Shown here piece by piece: positions 25,244-34,800 of a stretch of DNA of 64,000 bases (position 1 is its first letter; each line of letters opens with the position of its first letter). A program made the translations under genes and the position numbers. A model generated the notes under the pieces. It did not search any database, was not told the origin of the DNA, and saw only the letters and a program-made list of their open reading frames with translations. This DNA comes from Streptomyces fagopyri (GTDB lineage: Bacteria; Actinomycetota; Actinomycetes; Streptomycetales; Streptomycetaceae). The stretch spans positions 7,254,001 to 7,318,000 of the forward strand of contig NZ_CP045643.1 of NCBI RefSeq assembly GCF_009498275.1. The letters run 5' to 3'.

Positions 25244-26278
25244 CTACGGGGGCTGCTCCCCGAAGTCCAGCAGCACCTTGCACGAGCGGCCGCGGTCCGC
25301 CGCCAGGGCGAACGCCGGCTCGGCCTCCGTCGCCGGCACGACCGTGCTGATCAGCGCGTCGAAGCGGGGTTCGGCGGCGAGCAGGGTCAGCGCCTCGTCG
25401 AACTCCGCGCCGAAACGGAACGCGCCGCGCAACTCGATCTCACGACTCACCAGCAGGTTCCCGGCGAACGGACTGTTCCCCGGCGGCAGCATGCCGAGCT
25501 GGACCACGACCCCGCCACGCCGTACGAGACGGAGGCAGGTGTCCAGCCCCGCCGCCACCCCGGAGGCCTCGACGGCCACATCGGTCTCCGGCGGCCACCC
25601 GGGATCGGCCGGGTCGTCGGCGCGTACGAGGGTGTCGGCCCCGGCCCGGGACGCGTACTCCAGAGCCCGCGGGAGCGGATCGGTGGCGGTCACCCGTGCC
25701 GCGCCCGCCGCCCTCGCGGCGGCCACCACGAGGCAGCCGATCGGCCCGGCCCCGGTGACCAGTACATGCCGACCCCGCACCTCGCCGGCCCGGCGTACGG
25801 CGTGCAGGGCGACCGACAGCGGTTCGGCGAGCGCGGCCCGCCGCAGGGGGAGCCCCGCGGGCAGCGCCCGCAGTTGCGCGGCGGGCACCGTCAGCAGGGC
25901 AGAGAACCCGCCCTGGACGTGCGGCGTACGTGCCGCGCTGCCCAGGTAGCGGGTGTCCCGGCACACGTTCGCCCGCCCGTCGGCGCACTCGGGGCACGTC
26001 CCGCACGCCGTGGCGGGGTGCACGGCGACGGCCGTACCCGGTACCGGACCCGAGGCCCCGACGCCGTACGACACCACCGAGCCGACGACCTCGTGGCCCG
26101 GCACCATCGGCTCCCGGAGCCGGAAGTCACCGACGCCGCCGTGCCGCCAGTAGTGCAGATCGGACCCGCAGATCCCGCCGTACCGGACGGCGACCAGCGC
26201 CTGACCGGGCCCGGCGGACGGCACGGGCAGTTCCTCGACCCGCAGATCGCCCTGACCGTGGATCACACAACCGAGCAT
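25244..26278 (-). CDS. idnD: L-idonate 5-dehydrogenase (zinc MDR family)
   Basis: This 344-aa medium-chain dehydrogenase has catalytic-zinc residues in GGICGSDLHYWRHG and VPGHEVVG, a structural zinc loop CGTCPECADGRANVC, and the nucleotide motif GAGPIG. It matches L-idonate 5-dehydrogenase and related sorbitol dehydrogenases. It is the last gene of a minus-strand operon with a gluconate 5-dehydrogenase-like SDR, gluconate permease and gluconokinase, which supports oxidation of L-idonate to 5-ketogluconate. Start ATG 26278. Confidence 0.8.
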   Translation of the reverse strand: MLGCVIHGQGDLRVEELPVPSAGPGQALVAVRYGGICGSDLHYWRHGGVGDFRLREPMVPGHEVVGSVVSYGVGASGPVPGTAVAVHPATACGTCPECADGRANVCRDTRYLGSAARTPHVQGGFSALLTVPAAQLRALPAGLPLRRAALAEPLSVALHAVRRAGEVRGRHVLVTGAGPIGCLVVAAARAAGAARVTATDPLPRALEYASRAGADTLVRADDPADPGWPPETDVAVEASGVAAGLDTCLRLVRRGGVVVQLGMLPPGNSPFAGNLLVSREIELRGAFRFGAEFDEALTLLAAEPRFDALISTVVPATEAEPAFALAADRGRSCKVLLDFGEQPP

Positions 26279-26328
26279 CGCCGTGTCCCTCTCGGATTCC
26301 CTGGGTCCCGGAGTCCCTCCCGGACCTT

Positions 26329-27087
26329 TCAGAGCACACTCGTCATGCCGCCGTCGACGTACAGCACCTGCCCGCCGACGAAGTCCGCCGCCGGTGAGGC
26401 GAGGAAGAGCACCCCGCCGACCAGGTCCTCGGTACGGCCCCACCGCCCGGCCGGAGTGCGCCGCCGCACCCAGTCGCTGAACTCCTCGTCCTCGACGAGG
26501 GGCCGGGTCAGCTCGGTCTCGATGTAACCGGGACCCAGTCCGTTCACCTGTACCCCGTGCGGCCCCCAGTCCGCGCACATGCCCTTGGTGAGCATCTTCA
26601 GCGCGCCCTTGGTGGCCGCGTACGGGGCGATGCCGGGACGCGCGACCTCGCTCTGCAGCGAGCAGATGTTGATGATCTTGCCGTGGCCGCGTGCGGTCAT
26701 CCGGCGCGCGGCCTCCCGGCCGACCAGGAACGCGCTCGTGAGGTTGGTGTCCAGGATCCGGTGCCAGTCCGTGTCCGTGAACTCCAGCAGCGGGGCCCGC
26801 AGTTGCATGCCCGCGTTGTTGACCAGGATGTCGAGCGGGCCCACCCGCTGTTCGACGTCCGCGACACCGGCGGCGACCGAGGGGCCGTCGGTGACGTCGA
26901 ACACCGCCGTGCGCACGTCGCCGGGCAGTCCGGCGGCGGCCAGGGTGAGGCGGTCGGCGTCGCGTCCGTTGAGGACGACCGTGCAGCCCGCTTCCAGGAG
27001 CCCGCGGGCGAGCGCGAGCCCGATGCCCCGGCTGGAGCCGGTGACCAGGGCCGTGCGGCCGCTGATGTCGAACAGAGGGTGACCCAT
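26329..27087 (-). CDS. idnO: gluconate 5-dehydrogenase-like SDR
   Basis: This 252-aa SDR has TGSSRGIG, NNAGMQ and the catalytic Ser with YAATKGA, followed by PGYIETELT. Together with the neighbours it fits IdnO, which reduces 5-ketogluconate to D-gluconate. It starts 10 bp after the stop of the permease gene, within the same operon. The protein ends at VLYVDGGMTSVL, the usual SDR C-terminus. Confidence 0.8.
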   Translation of the reverse strand: MGHPLFDISGRTALVTGSSRGIGLALARGLLEAGCTVVLNGRDADRLTLAAAGLPGDVRTAVFDVTDGPSVAAGVADVEQRVGPLDILVNNAGMQLRAPLLEFTDTDWHRILDTNLTSAFLVGREAARRMTARGHGKIINICSLQSEVARPGIAPYAATKGALKMLTKGMCADWGPHGVQVNGLGPGYIETELTRPLVEDEEFSDWVRRRTPAGRWGRTEDLVGGVLFLASPAADFVGGQVLYVDGGMTSVL

Positions 27088-27097
27088 CGCCGTACCC

Positions 27098-28495
27098 CTA
27101 GATCACGAGTGACAGCAGGAGGACCAGTCCGCCGGCCACCACGGAGATGATCGTCTCCATGACCGACCAGGTCTTGACCGTCTGGCCGACGCTCAGGCCG
27201 AAGTACTCCTTGACCAGCCAGAAACCGGCGTCGTTGACATGGCTGAAGAAGAGCGAGCCCGCGCCGATCGCCAGTACCAGGAGCGAGGTGTGCGCGGTCG
27301 ACATGTCGGCGGCGAGGGGAGCGACCAGGCCGGCCGCCGAGATGGTGGCGACGGTCGCCGAACCGGTCGCGAGCCGGATGGCCACCGCGATCAGCCAGGC
27401 GAGCAGCAGCGCGGGGATCGACCAGTCCTTGGAGATGTCCAGGACCATCTGGCCCACACCGCAGTCGATCAGGGTCTGCTTGAAGCCGCCGCCCGCGCCC
27501 ACGATCAGCAGGATGCCCGCGATCGGCGCGAGGGACTTCTCCACCGTGGTGGAGAGGCGGTCCTTGGTGAAGCCGGCCGCGCGGCCCAGCGTGAACATGC
27601 CCACGATCACGGCCGCCAGCAGGGCGATGAGCGGCGAGCCGACGACGTCGAAGACGCGCTGCACCTTGTGCGCCGGGTCGTCCACGACGATGTCGACCAG
27701 CGCCTTGGACAGCATCAGGACGACCGGCAGCAGCATGGTGGCGAGGGTGGCGCCGAAACCGGGGCGCTTGTCCAGTTCCTCGGAGGCGCGGGACGGGATC
27801 ATGCGGTCGGGAGCCGGTACGTCCACCCAGCGGGCCGCGTACCGGGAGAAGACCGGGCCCGCGATGATCACCGTCGGAATGGCCACCAGAACGCCGAGCG
27901 CGAGCGTGACGCCGAGGTTGGCCTTGACCGCGTCGATCGCGACGAGCGGGCCGGGGTGCGGCGGGATCAGGCCGTGCATCACGGACAGGCCGGCCAGCGC
28001 CGGGATGCCGATGCGCATCAGGGAGTAGTTGCCGCGCCTGGCGACCATCAGGACGACCGGGATCAGCAGCACGATGCCGACCTCGAAGAACAGCGGCAGC
28101 CCGATCACGGAGGCGATCAGCACCATCGCCCACGGCATGGCGCGACCGCCCGCCTTGGCGAGGATCGTGTCGACGATCTGGTCGGCGCCCCCGGAGTCGG
28201 CGAGCAGCTTGCCGAGTATCGCGCCCAGGGCGATCAGGACGCCCACACCGGCGACGGTGGAGCCGAGGCCGGTGGTGAAGCTGACGATCACCTTGTCGAG
28301 GGGCGCCCCGGCGACCGCGCCGAGCACGAGCGAGCCGATGGTCAGGGCCAGAAAGGCGTGCAGCTTGAACTGGGTGATCAGCAGGACGATGACGGCGATG
28401 CCCGCCAGCACGGCGACACCCAGCTGGGCATGGCCCGCGGAGGTGATCGGCTCGACGGCGTCCGCTGCCAGCATCTCGACGCTGAGTCTGGTCAC
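27098..28495 (-). CDS. gntP: GntP-family gluconate:proton symporter
   Basis: This 465-aa protein is hydrophobic throughout, with about twelve membrane segments and GntP-family motifs such as LPLFFEVGIVLLIPVV and GLIPPHPGPLVAIDAVKANL. GTG at 28495 is preceded by AGGGAGAA. It imports gluconate, and possibly idonate or ketogluconate. It is located between gluconokinase and the dehydrogenases in the operon. Confidence 0.9.
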   Translation of the reverse strand: MTRLSVEMLAADAVEPITSAGHAQLGVAVLAGIAVIVLLITQFKLHAFLALTIGSLVLGAVAGAPLDKVIVSFTTGLGSTVAGVGVLIALGAILGKLLADSGGADQIVDTILAKAGGRAMPWAMVLIASVIGLPLFFEVGIVLLIPVVLMVARRGNYSLMRIGIPALAGLSVMHGLIPPHPGPLVAIDAVKANLGVTLALGVLVAIPTVIIAGPVFSRYAARWVDVPAPDRMIPSRASEELDKRPGFGATLATMLLPVVLMLSKALVDIVVDDPAHKVQRVFDVVGSPLIALLAAVIVGMFTLGRAAGFTKDRLSTTVEKSLAPIAGILLIVGAGGGFKQTLIDCGVGQMVLDISKDWSIPALLLAWLIAVAIRLATGSATVATISAAGLVAPLAADMSTAHTSLLVLAIGAGSLFFSHVNDAGFWLVKEYFGLSVGQTVKTWSVMETIISVVAGGLVLLLSLVI

Positions 28496-28550
28496 GGTTC
28501 TCCCTTTGCTCTGATTGCTCTGAAAAAGTTCGTCGGACGGGTGGGTGGTG

Positions 28551-29078
28551 CTACCGCGAGGGCCGTTCGAGGGACCGGAGCGCGGCCACGGCCCGTCCGG
28601 TGATCTCGTCGGGACCGCCGGCGACGTCCACGCGGACGCCCGCCTCGTCGGATTCCAGCGGCTGGAGGGTGGCGAACTGCGAGTCCAGCAGCGCCGTCGG
28701 CATGAAGTGCCCCTGCCGGTGCGACATCCGCTCCTCGATGAGGGCGCGGTCGCCGGTCAGATGCACGAAGACGACCCCGGGTGCGGCGGCCCGCAGCCGG
28801 TCGCGGTAGGCGCGCTTGAGCGCCGAACTGCTGACGACCCCGCCGAGTCCGTCGCGCTCGTGCGCCCAGCGGCCGATGGCGTCCAGCCACGGCAGGCGGT
28901 CCTCGTCGCTCAGAGGGGTCCCGGCCGTCATCTTGGCGATGTTGGCCTGGGGGTGGAAGTCGTCGCCCTCGGCGTAGGGAACGCCGAGCCGGGCCGCGAG
29001 CAGGGGACCGATGGTGGTCTTGCCGGTACCCGCGACGCCCATGACCACGACGACATGGGGGGTGCGCACTTGCTGCAT
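28551..29078 (-). CDS. gntK: gluconokinase
   Basis: This 175-aa P-loop kinase has GVAGTGKTTIGPLLAARLG and the gluconokinase motif EGDDFHPQANIAKMTAGTPL, then HRQGHFMPTALLDSQFATLQ. It phosphorylates D-gluconate to 6-phosphogluconate, feeding the pentose phosphate pathway. ATG 29078 is preferred over an in-frame GTG 42 bp upstream that would add a non-conserved acidic leader. It is the first gene of the operon, divergent from gntR. Confidence 0.92.
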   Translation of the reverse strand: MQQVRTPHVVVVMGVAGTGKTTIGPLLAARLGVPYAEGDDFHPQANIAKMTAGTPLSDEDRLPWLDAIGRWAHERDGLGGVVSSSALKRAYRDRLRAAAPGVVFVHLTGDRALIEERMSHRQGHFMPTALLDSQFATLQPLESDEAGVRVDVAGGPDEITGRAVAALRSLERPSR

Positions 29079-29128
29079 CGGGCTCTCACTGTCTTCGTCG
29101 ACATCTGATGTCGACGACACTGAAACGC

Positions 29129-29174
29129 ATTAGGTACGACTAATTCAAGTGTCTGTGACATATAAGTCTGACTT
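29129..29174. promoter_or_regulatory. two palindromes in the gntK-gntR intergenic region
   Basis: ATTAG-GTACGA-CTAAT (29129-29144) and AAGTC-T-GACTT (29164-29174) are perfect inverted repeats in a short AT-rich region between divergent promoters. They are the natural operator candidates for the adjacent FCD-type GntR repressor. Confidence 0.6.
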
Positions 29175-29196
29175 TTTGTTCGTGAGCCCGGCCTCG

Positions 29197-29202
29197 TACC
29201 CT
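29197..29202 (+). promoter_or_regulatory. -10 box TACCCT of a leaderless gntR
   Basis: TACCCT ends 6 nt before the ATG at 29209. There is no Shine-Dalgarno sequence. Confidence 0.5.
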
Positions 29203-29208
29203 GACCCC

Positions 29209-29910
29209 ATGAGCACACCGGGCCGGGGGCTGCACGGACAGGTACTGGACAGCCTCGGACCGGCCATCACGGCGGGCGAGTACCCCCCGGGGAGCGTGCT
29301 GCGCACGGACGAGCTGGCCCAGCGCTTCGAGGTGTCACGGTCCGTGATGCGCGAGGCGGTCAGGGTGCTGGAGTCCATGCACCTGGTGGAGTCCCGCCGC
29401 CGGGTCGGTGTGACCGTCCGTCCCAAGGCCGAGTGGAACGTCTACGATCCGCAGGTCATCCGGTGGCGGCTGGCCGGCGCCGACCGTCCCCACCAGCTGC
29501 GGTCGCTCACGGTGCTGCGCTCCGCCCTCGAACCCGTCGCCGCGGGACTCGCCGCCCGGCACGCCACGGCAGGGCAGTGCGCCGAACTCACCGAGTGCGC
29601 CCTCGGCATGGTCGCCACCTCACGCGGCCATCAGCTGGAGGCGTACCTCGTCCACGACGTCGCCTTCCACCGGGTGATCCTCAACGCGTCGGGCAACGAG
29701 ATGTTCGCGCGTCTCGGCGACGTCGTCGCCGAGGTGCTGGCGGGCCGTACCCACCACGAGATCATGTTCGAGGACCCCGACCCCGCCGCCGTCACCCTGC
29801 ACGTCCGGGTCGCGGAGGCGGTCCGCGAGGGCGACGCCGTCCGCGCCGAGCAGCTCACCCGCGAGATCACGGTCGGCGCCCTCCAGGAACTCGACATCCT
29901 GGCGCCGTGA
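29209..29910 (+). CDS. gntR: GntR/FCD-family regulator of the gluconate operon
   Basis: The protein has 233 aa. The N-terminal winged helix (VLRTDELAQRFEVSRSVMRE AVRVLESMHLV) is followed by an FCD ligand domain with metal-binding His and Asp residues (HDVAFHRVILNASGN). The position, divergent from gntK with palindromes between, marks it as the repressor relieved by gluconate or 6-phosphogluconate. ATG 29209 is used; an upstream frame would cross the operator. The mRNA is probably leaderless. Confidence 0.88.
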   Translation: MSTPGRGLHGQVLDSLGPAITAGEYPPGSVLRTDELAQRFEVSRSVMREAVRVLESMHLVESRRRVGVTVRPKAEWNVYDPQVIRWRLAGADRPHQLRSLTVLRSALEPVAAGLAARHATAGQCAELTECALGMVATSRGHQLEAYLVHDVAFHRVILNASGNEMFARLGDVVAEVLAGRTHHEIMFEDPDPAAVTLHVRVAEAVREGDAVRAEQLTREITVGALQELDILAP

Positions 29911-29913
29911 CCG

Positions 29914-29936
29914 CCCGGCGGCCGTGACCCGCCGGG
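29914..29936. terminator. short hairpin between convergent gntR and UPF0225 gene
   Basis: CCCGGCGG (29914-29921) pairs with CCGCCGGG (29929-29936) across a 7-nt loop, four bases past the gntR stop. Confidence 0.5.
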
Positions 29937-29937
29937 A

Positions 29938-30321
29938 CTACTCGGCGACGTCGCCGTCCACGTACACCCAGGCGCCGCCGACCCGTTCGAAGCGGCTCCG
30001 CTCGTGCAGCGAGCCGCCCCGGTAGGACGCCCGGAACGTCACCGTCCCCGTGGCGTGGAAGGCCGACCCCTGACCCGTACCGAGGATCTCCAGACCCGTC
30101 CACCGCGTCCCGGGATCGAACTCCACCCGCGGCGGCCGTGTCCGCGGATGCCAGGTCCGCAGCAGATACCCCTCGTCGCGCTGGACGAAGGCGCTGTACC
30201 GCGACCGCATCAACGCCTCGGCGGTCGGCGCGGCGGCCTCTCCACGGTGGAAGCGCCCACAGCACTTCGCGTACGGCTCGGGCAGCCCGCACGGACAGGT
30301 ACGACTGGTCATGACCGTCAT
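29938..30321 (-). CDS. YchJ/UPF0225 family protein with SEC-C-like zinc motif
   Basis: This 127-aa protein has the N-terminal metal motif CPCGLPEPYAKCCGRFH, typical of SEC-C/YchJ proteins, followed by an NTF2-like body (ALMRSRYSAFVQRDEGYLLR TWHP). The start at 30321 has GGGGGAC close by; the ATG three codons later is an alternative. Family function is unknown. It is monocistronic. Confidence 0.85.
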   Translation of the reverse strand: MTVMTSRTCPCGLPEPYAKCCGRFHRGEAAAPTAEALMRSRYSAFVQRDEGYLLRTWHPRTRPPRVEFDPGTRWTGLEILGTGQGSAFHATGTVTFRASYRGGSLHERSRFERVGGAWVYVDGDVAE

Positions 30322-30427
30322 TGTCCCCCAGGCCGCCCGTGCCCCCGCGCCCTTGCCCCCTGCCCCCGTGCCCTTGCGCCCCCGCGCCCCGCCCCCGGAC
30401 CGGCGGGAGGCCGGGGCCCGGCCCGGT

Positions 30428-31894
30428 CTAGACCGAGTCGGCGTTCGTCGGCGGGTACGAGGGCCGCGCCGGAAGCGGTGCCGTCAGGACCGGCAGGGGC
30501 GGCAGCTTCGCCGTGTGCAGCCACGCCCCGAAGAGGTCGTCCAGCGGCTCCGCCGCGTACCGGGCGACATGCGCGACGAACGCCGCCGAGCTGACGGCGC
30601 CACCCCGGTGCAGGGCCGCCCACCCGCGCAGCATGCGGAAGAAGGCCGTGTCGCCCGTCGCGCAGCGCACCGCGTGCAGCGTGAGCCCCCCGCGCTCGTA
30701 GAGCCGGTCGTCGAACATCAGCTTGCGACCCGGGTCGCCCAGCACCAGGTCCTGCGGCCGCCCCGACAGCTTCCGGTGCGCCACCGCGGCCAGTTGCTGC
30801 GTCGTACGGCCGCCCGAGCGCTCCGACCACAGCCACTCCGCGTACTTCGCGAAGCCCTCGTTCAGCCAGATGTGCCGCCAGTCCGCGATGGAGACGCTGT
30901 TGCCGAACCACTGGTGCGCCAGCTCGTGCGCGATCAGCCGCTCCGAACCGCGCGCCCCGTCCACATGGTTCGCGCCGAACAACGACAGTCCCTGCGCCTC
31001 CACCGGGACGTCGAGCTCCTCCTCGGTCACCACCACGGCGTACTCGCCGAACGGATACGGCCCGAAGAGCTCCTCGAACAGCTCCATCATCGCGGGCTGC
31101 CGCGCGAAGTCGCGGGAGAACTCGGCCAGCAGGTCCGCCGGCAGATGCCCGGTCTGCGGCACACCACCGAGCCCGGGGTCGCCCAGCAGTACCGTCTGGT
31201 ACTTCCCGATCGACAGCCCGACCAGATAGCTGGAGGTCGGCGCCGCCTGCTCGTACACCCAGGTGGTCGTCGACGCCTTCGTCGTACGGGTCAGCAGCCT
31301 GCCACCCGCCACCACCACGTACGCCGAGGGCGTCGTCACCGAGATCTGGTAGGAGGCCTTGTCGGCGGGCCGGTCGTTGCACGGGAACCAGGAGGGCGCC
31401 CCCACCGGCTGGCTCGCCACCAGGGCCCCGTCCTCCAGCTCCTCCCAGCCGATCCCGCCCCAGGGGCTGTTCACCGGCTTGGGGTTGCCCGCCCAGTGCA
31501 CCTCCACGGTGAAGGCCGCCCCGGCCCGGATCGGCTTCGCCGGCCGGACCCGCAGCTTGCCGCCCCGGTGCGTGTAGTGCGGCGCCTTGCCGTCGACCCG
31601 GATCCGGCCGATCCGGAAGTCGGCCAGGTTGAGCTGGAACTCCGCGAGCGCGCCGCGGCCCGCTATCGCGTTGAGCCGCGCGGTGCCGGAGAGCCGGTTC
31701 GGGCCGGGGCGGTAGTCCAGCGCGAGCTCGTACCGATGCACCCGGAAGCGCGGATCACCGTTGGCCGGGAAGTACGGGTCCGATCCCACTGTCTGCTGAA
31801 CGGTCACTGCTGCGTCTGCTCCCTGCGCTGTGCTCGTACGACGTGCCGGTGCACCGTCCCCGGACGCCGTACGGGCCGCGCCTAGGAACGCCAT
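30428..31894 (-). CDS. M1-family zinc aminopeptidase, overlapping the Pls-like gene
   Basis: This protein of up to 488 aa has the M1 exopeptidase-type N-terminal beta domain, the zinc site HELAHQWFGNSV with the downstream glutamate in WLNEGFAKYAEW, and lacks the long C-terminal domain, so it is a short M1 form. The first ATG overlaps the synthetase stop by 13 bp, suggesting coupled translation; a GTG at 31807 with GGGAG further upstream is the alternative start. I recall that poly-lysine producers keep a peptide-polymer hydrolase of M1 type near pls. A matching role here, trimming or degrading the polymer, is inference. No signal peptide is seen. Confidence 0.85.
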   Translation of the reverse strand: MAFLGAARTASGDGAPARRTSTAQGADAAVTVQQTVGSDPYFPANGDPRFRVHRYELALDYRPGPNRLSGTARLNAIAGRGALAEFQLNLADFRIGRIRVDGKAPHYTHRGGKLRVRPAKPIRAGAAFTVEVHWAGNPKPVNSPWGGIGWEELEDGALVASQPVGAPSWFPCNDRPADKASYQISVTTPSAYVVVAGGRLLTRTTKASTTTWVYEQAAPTSSYLVGLSIGKYQTVLLGDPGLGGVPQTGHLPADLLAEFSRDFARQPAMMELFEELFGPYPFGEYAVVVTEEELDVPVEAQGLSLFGANHVDGARGSERLIAHELAHQWFGNSVSIADWRHIWLNEGFAKYAEWLWSERSGGRTTQQLAAVAHRKLSGRPQDLVLGDPGRKLMFDDRLYERGGLTLHAVRCATGDTAFFRMLRGWAALHRGGAVSSAAFVAHVARYAAEPLDDLFGAWLHTAKLPPLPVLTAPLPARPSYPPTNADSV

Positions 31895-34800
31895 GCCTCG
31901 ATCGGGTTGCCCAGCCAGCGGGTGTCGTCGGGAACGGATTCCGCCGCCATGACGAGCGACGCGGGTCCCAGTGTGCTGCGCGCCCCGACTGTGCTGCCGG
32001 GAAGGACGATTCCGCCCGGGCCCAGGGTGGCGCCCTCACGGAGGACCACATTATCCGTCCGCAAGATCCGGTCGTGGAAGAGGTGGGTCTGCAGCACACA
32101 GCCGCGGTTGACCGTGGAGGCGTCCCCCAGGGAGACGAGATCCGTCTCGGGCAGCCAGTAACTCTCGATCCAGGCGCCCTTGCCGATCCGGGCGCCGAGG
32201 CCGCGCAGCCACGCCGTCATCAACGGCGTACCGGGCACGGAACCGGCCAGCCACGGCACGGCCACCACCTCGACGAACGTGTCCGCCAGCTCGTTGCGCC
32301 ACACGAACCCGCTCCACAGCGGGTGCTCGCCGGCCCGGTGCCGGCCCACCAGCAGCCACTTCGCGACGATGGAGAGCACCGCGGCGGCACCGCCCGCGGC
32401 GAGCAGCACCACTCCGCACAGCGCCCAGGCCCACGCCCCCAGCGCACCGAGCGCGGCGACGGTGAGCACGGCCAGCGCGGCCGAGCAGAACACCGGCACG
32501 ATCCTGCACAGCTCCACCAGACCGCGGGCCCACAGCAGCCGCGCGGGCGGCTCGTAGGTACGGCTCTGGTCGCCGTCCTGCGTGGCGCGCGGCAGCTTCA
32601 CCGGCGGCAGGCCCAGGTAGGAGCTGCCCTTCTTGGCCTTCTTCGGGGTCGCGGAGAGCACGCCGACCAGACCGCCGTCCGGCACGCTGCGGCCCGGCGC
32701 GGTCATCCCGGAGTTGCCGAGGAACGCGCGGCGCCCGATCTCGGCCCGCCCGATGCGCATCCAGCCGCCGCCGAGCTCGTAGGGCGCGGTCAGGGTGTCG
32801 TCCGCGAGGAAGGCGCCCTCGCCGACCGTGGTCAGGCTCGGCAGCGCGAGCACGGTGGAGACCTCGGCACCCCGTCCGATCTTCATCCCGAGCAGCCGCA
32901 GCCACACCGGTGTGATCAGTCCGGCGTACAGCGGGAACAGCGTCTCCCGGGACCGGTCCATCAGCTGCGTGACCGTCCAGGACTGCCAGCCGACCCGGCT
33001 GTGCGTCGGGTACGTGCCCTCGCGCAGCCCGAGGCTGAGCAGCCGTACGCCGACGAGGATCAGCAGCGCGTACGTGAGCCCGAAGGCGAGCGTGGCCGGC
33101 ACCAGCGCGACCATGGCGCCCCCCAGGGCCGCGCCGAGACCGGCGTCCGGCGTGACGAACCGGCTCGCCACGAGGAGCGCGGCCAGCCCGCCGAGCAGCG
33201 GCAGCGCGGTCAGCGCGAAGCCCGTCGCGCCGTACATCGCGCGCCAGTACGTGCCCCGGCGCGGGCGCTCCTTGGGCCAGGCGCGCTTCGCCTTGCCGAG
33301 CTTCACGGCGGGCGCCCCGGCCCAGCGCTGCCCGGTCGGGACCTGTCCGACGACGGCCGAACCGGGCGCGACCTCGGCCCGCTTGCCGACACGCGCCCCC
33401 GGGAAGAGGATGCTGCGGGTGCCGACGGCCGCGTGCGCGCCGACCTTCACCGGGCCGATCTCCAGACGGTCACCGTCCAGCCAGTAACCCGACAGGTCCA
33501 CCTCGGACTCGACGGCCGCACCCCGGCCCAGCTTGAGCAGGCCGGTCACCGGCGGCAGCGAGTGCAGATCCACGTCCGTGCCGATCCTGGCGCCCAGGGC
33601 GCGTGCGTACCGCTCCAGCCAGGAACCGGTCAGCGAGGTCGCGCCGCTGAACTCGGCCAGCCGCTCGGCCGTCCACAGCCGCAGGTGCACGCTGCCGCCG
33701 CGCGGATGGTGGCCGGGCTTGACGCCGCGCATCAGCAGCCGGGCCCCGCCCGCCGCGATCGCGAGCCGCCCCGGCGGGCTGAACAGGACGAGCGCCCCGG
33801 CGCCGACGAGCCACCAGGAGGTGCTCGGCGCCCAGGGGTAGGGACCGAACCAGTGCAGCACGTTGCCGAGCGCGGCCAGCGCCACCGTCCAGCGCAGCCC
33901 CAGCAGGGTGAAGAGCGGGACGAGGACGAGCAGCTGGACGACCTTGGCCCGCAGCGGTACGGGCGCGATGACGCGCGTGGCGCCGTCGTCCTGCGCGGAC
34001 TTCTCCAGGTGCCGGGCCAGCTTGCGCAGCACGGGCTGCTGGTAGATGTCGAGCACGGCGGCGCTGGGGTAGCGGGTGCGCAGCCGGGTGGTGAGCTGGG
34101 CGGCGGCGAGACTGCTGCCGCCGATCGCGAAGAAGTCGTCGGAGGCGCCGCGCACGGGGATGCCGAGGACCTCGCTCCACTGCTCGGCGAGCCAGGCCTC
34201 GGTGCCGTAGAGCTGTTCCTTCGTCCCGCCGGTCTCCAGGCCCTCCAGCGGCCAGGGCAGCGCGGCGCGGTCGACCTTGCCGGACGTCCGGGTCGGCAGG
34301 TCCTCGACGGGGGCGAGCAGCGGTACGAGGGCGGCCGGCAGCGCGGCGCGCAGCTTCTCGACGGCGCTCGCCCGGTCCCAGCCGTCCTGGGTGACGACAT
34401 AGCCGACGAGGAGCTGGTTGCCGCCGCGGGCGGTGCGGACGGCGGCCGCGGCGCCGGCGACGCCGGGCAGGGCCTGCAGGGCCGCGTCCACCTCGCCCAG
34501 TTCGATCCGGCGGCCGCCCAGCTTGATCTGCTCGTCGGCCCGTCCGAGGAAGACCAGTCCCTCGGGTTCGGCCTTGACCAGGTCACCGCTCCGGTAGGCC
34601 CGCTGCCAGCCGAGCGACTCCAGCGGCGCGTACTTCTCCGCGTCCTTCGCGGCGTCGAGGTACCGGGCGAGACCGACTCCGCCGATCACCAGCTGGCCGC
34701 TGTCACCCATGGCGACCGGTTCGCCGGCCTCGTCGACGACGGCGAGCTCCCAGCCGTTGAGGGGCAGGCCGATACGGATGGGCTCCTCGCCGGTCATGAG

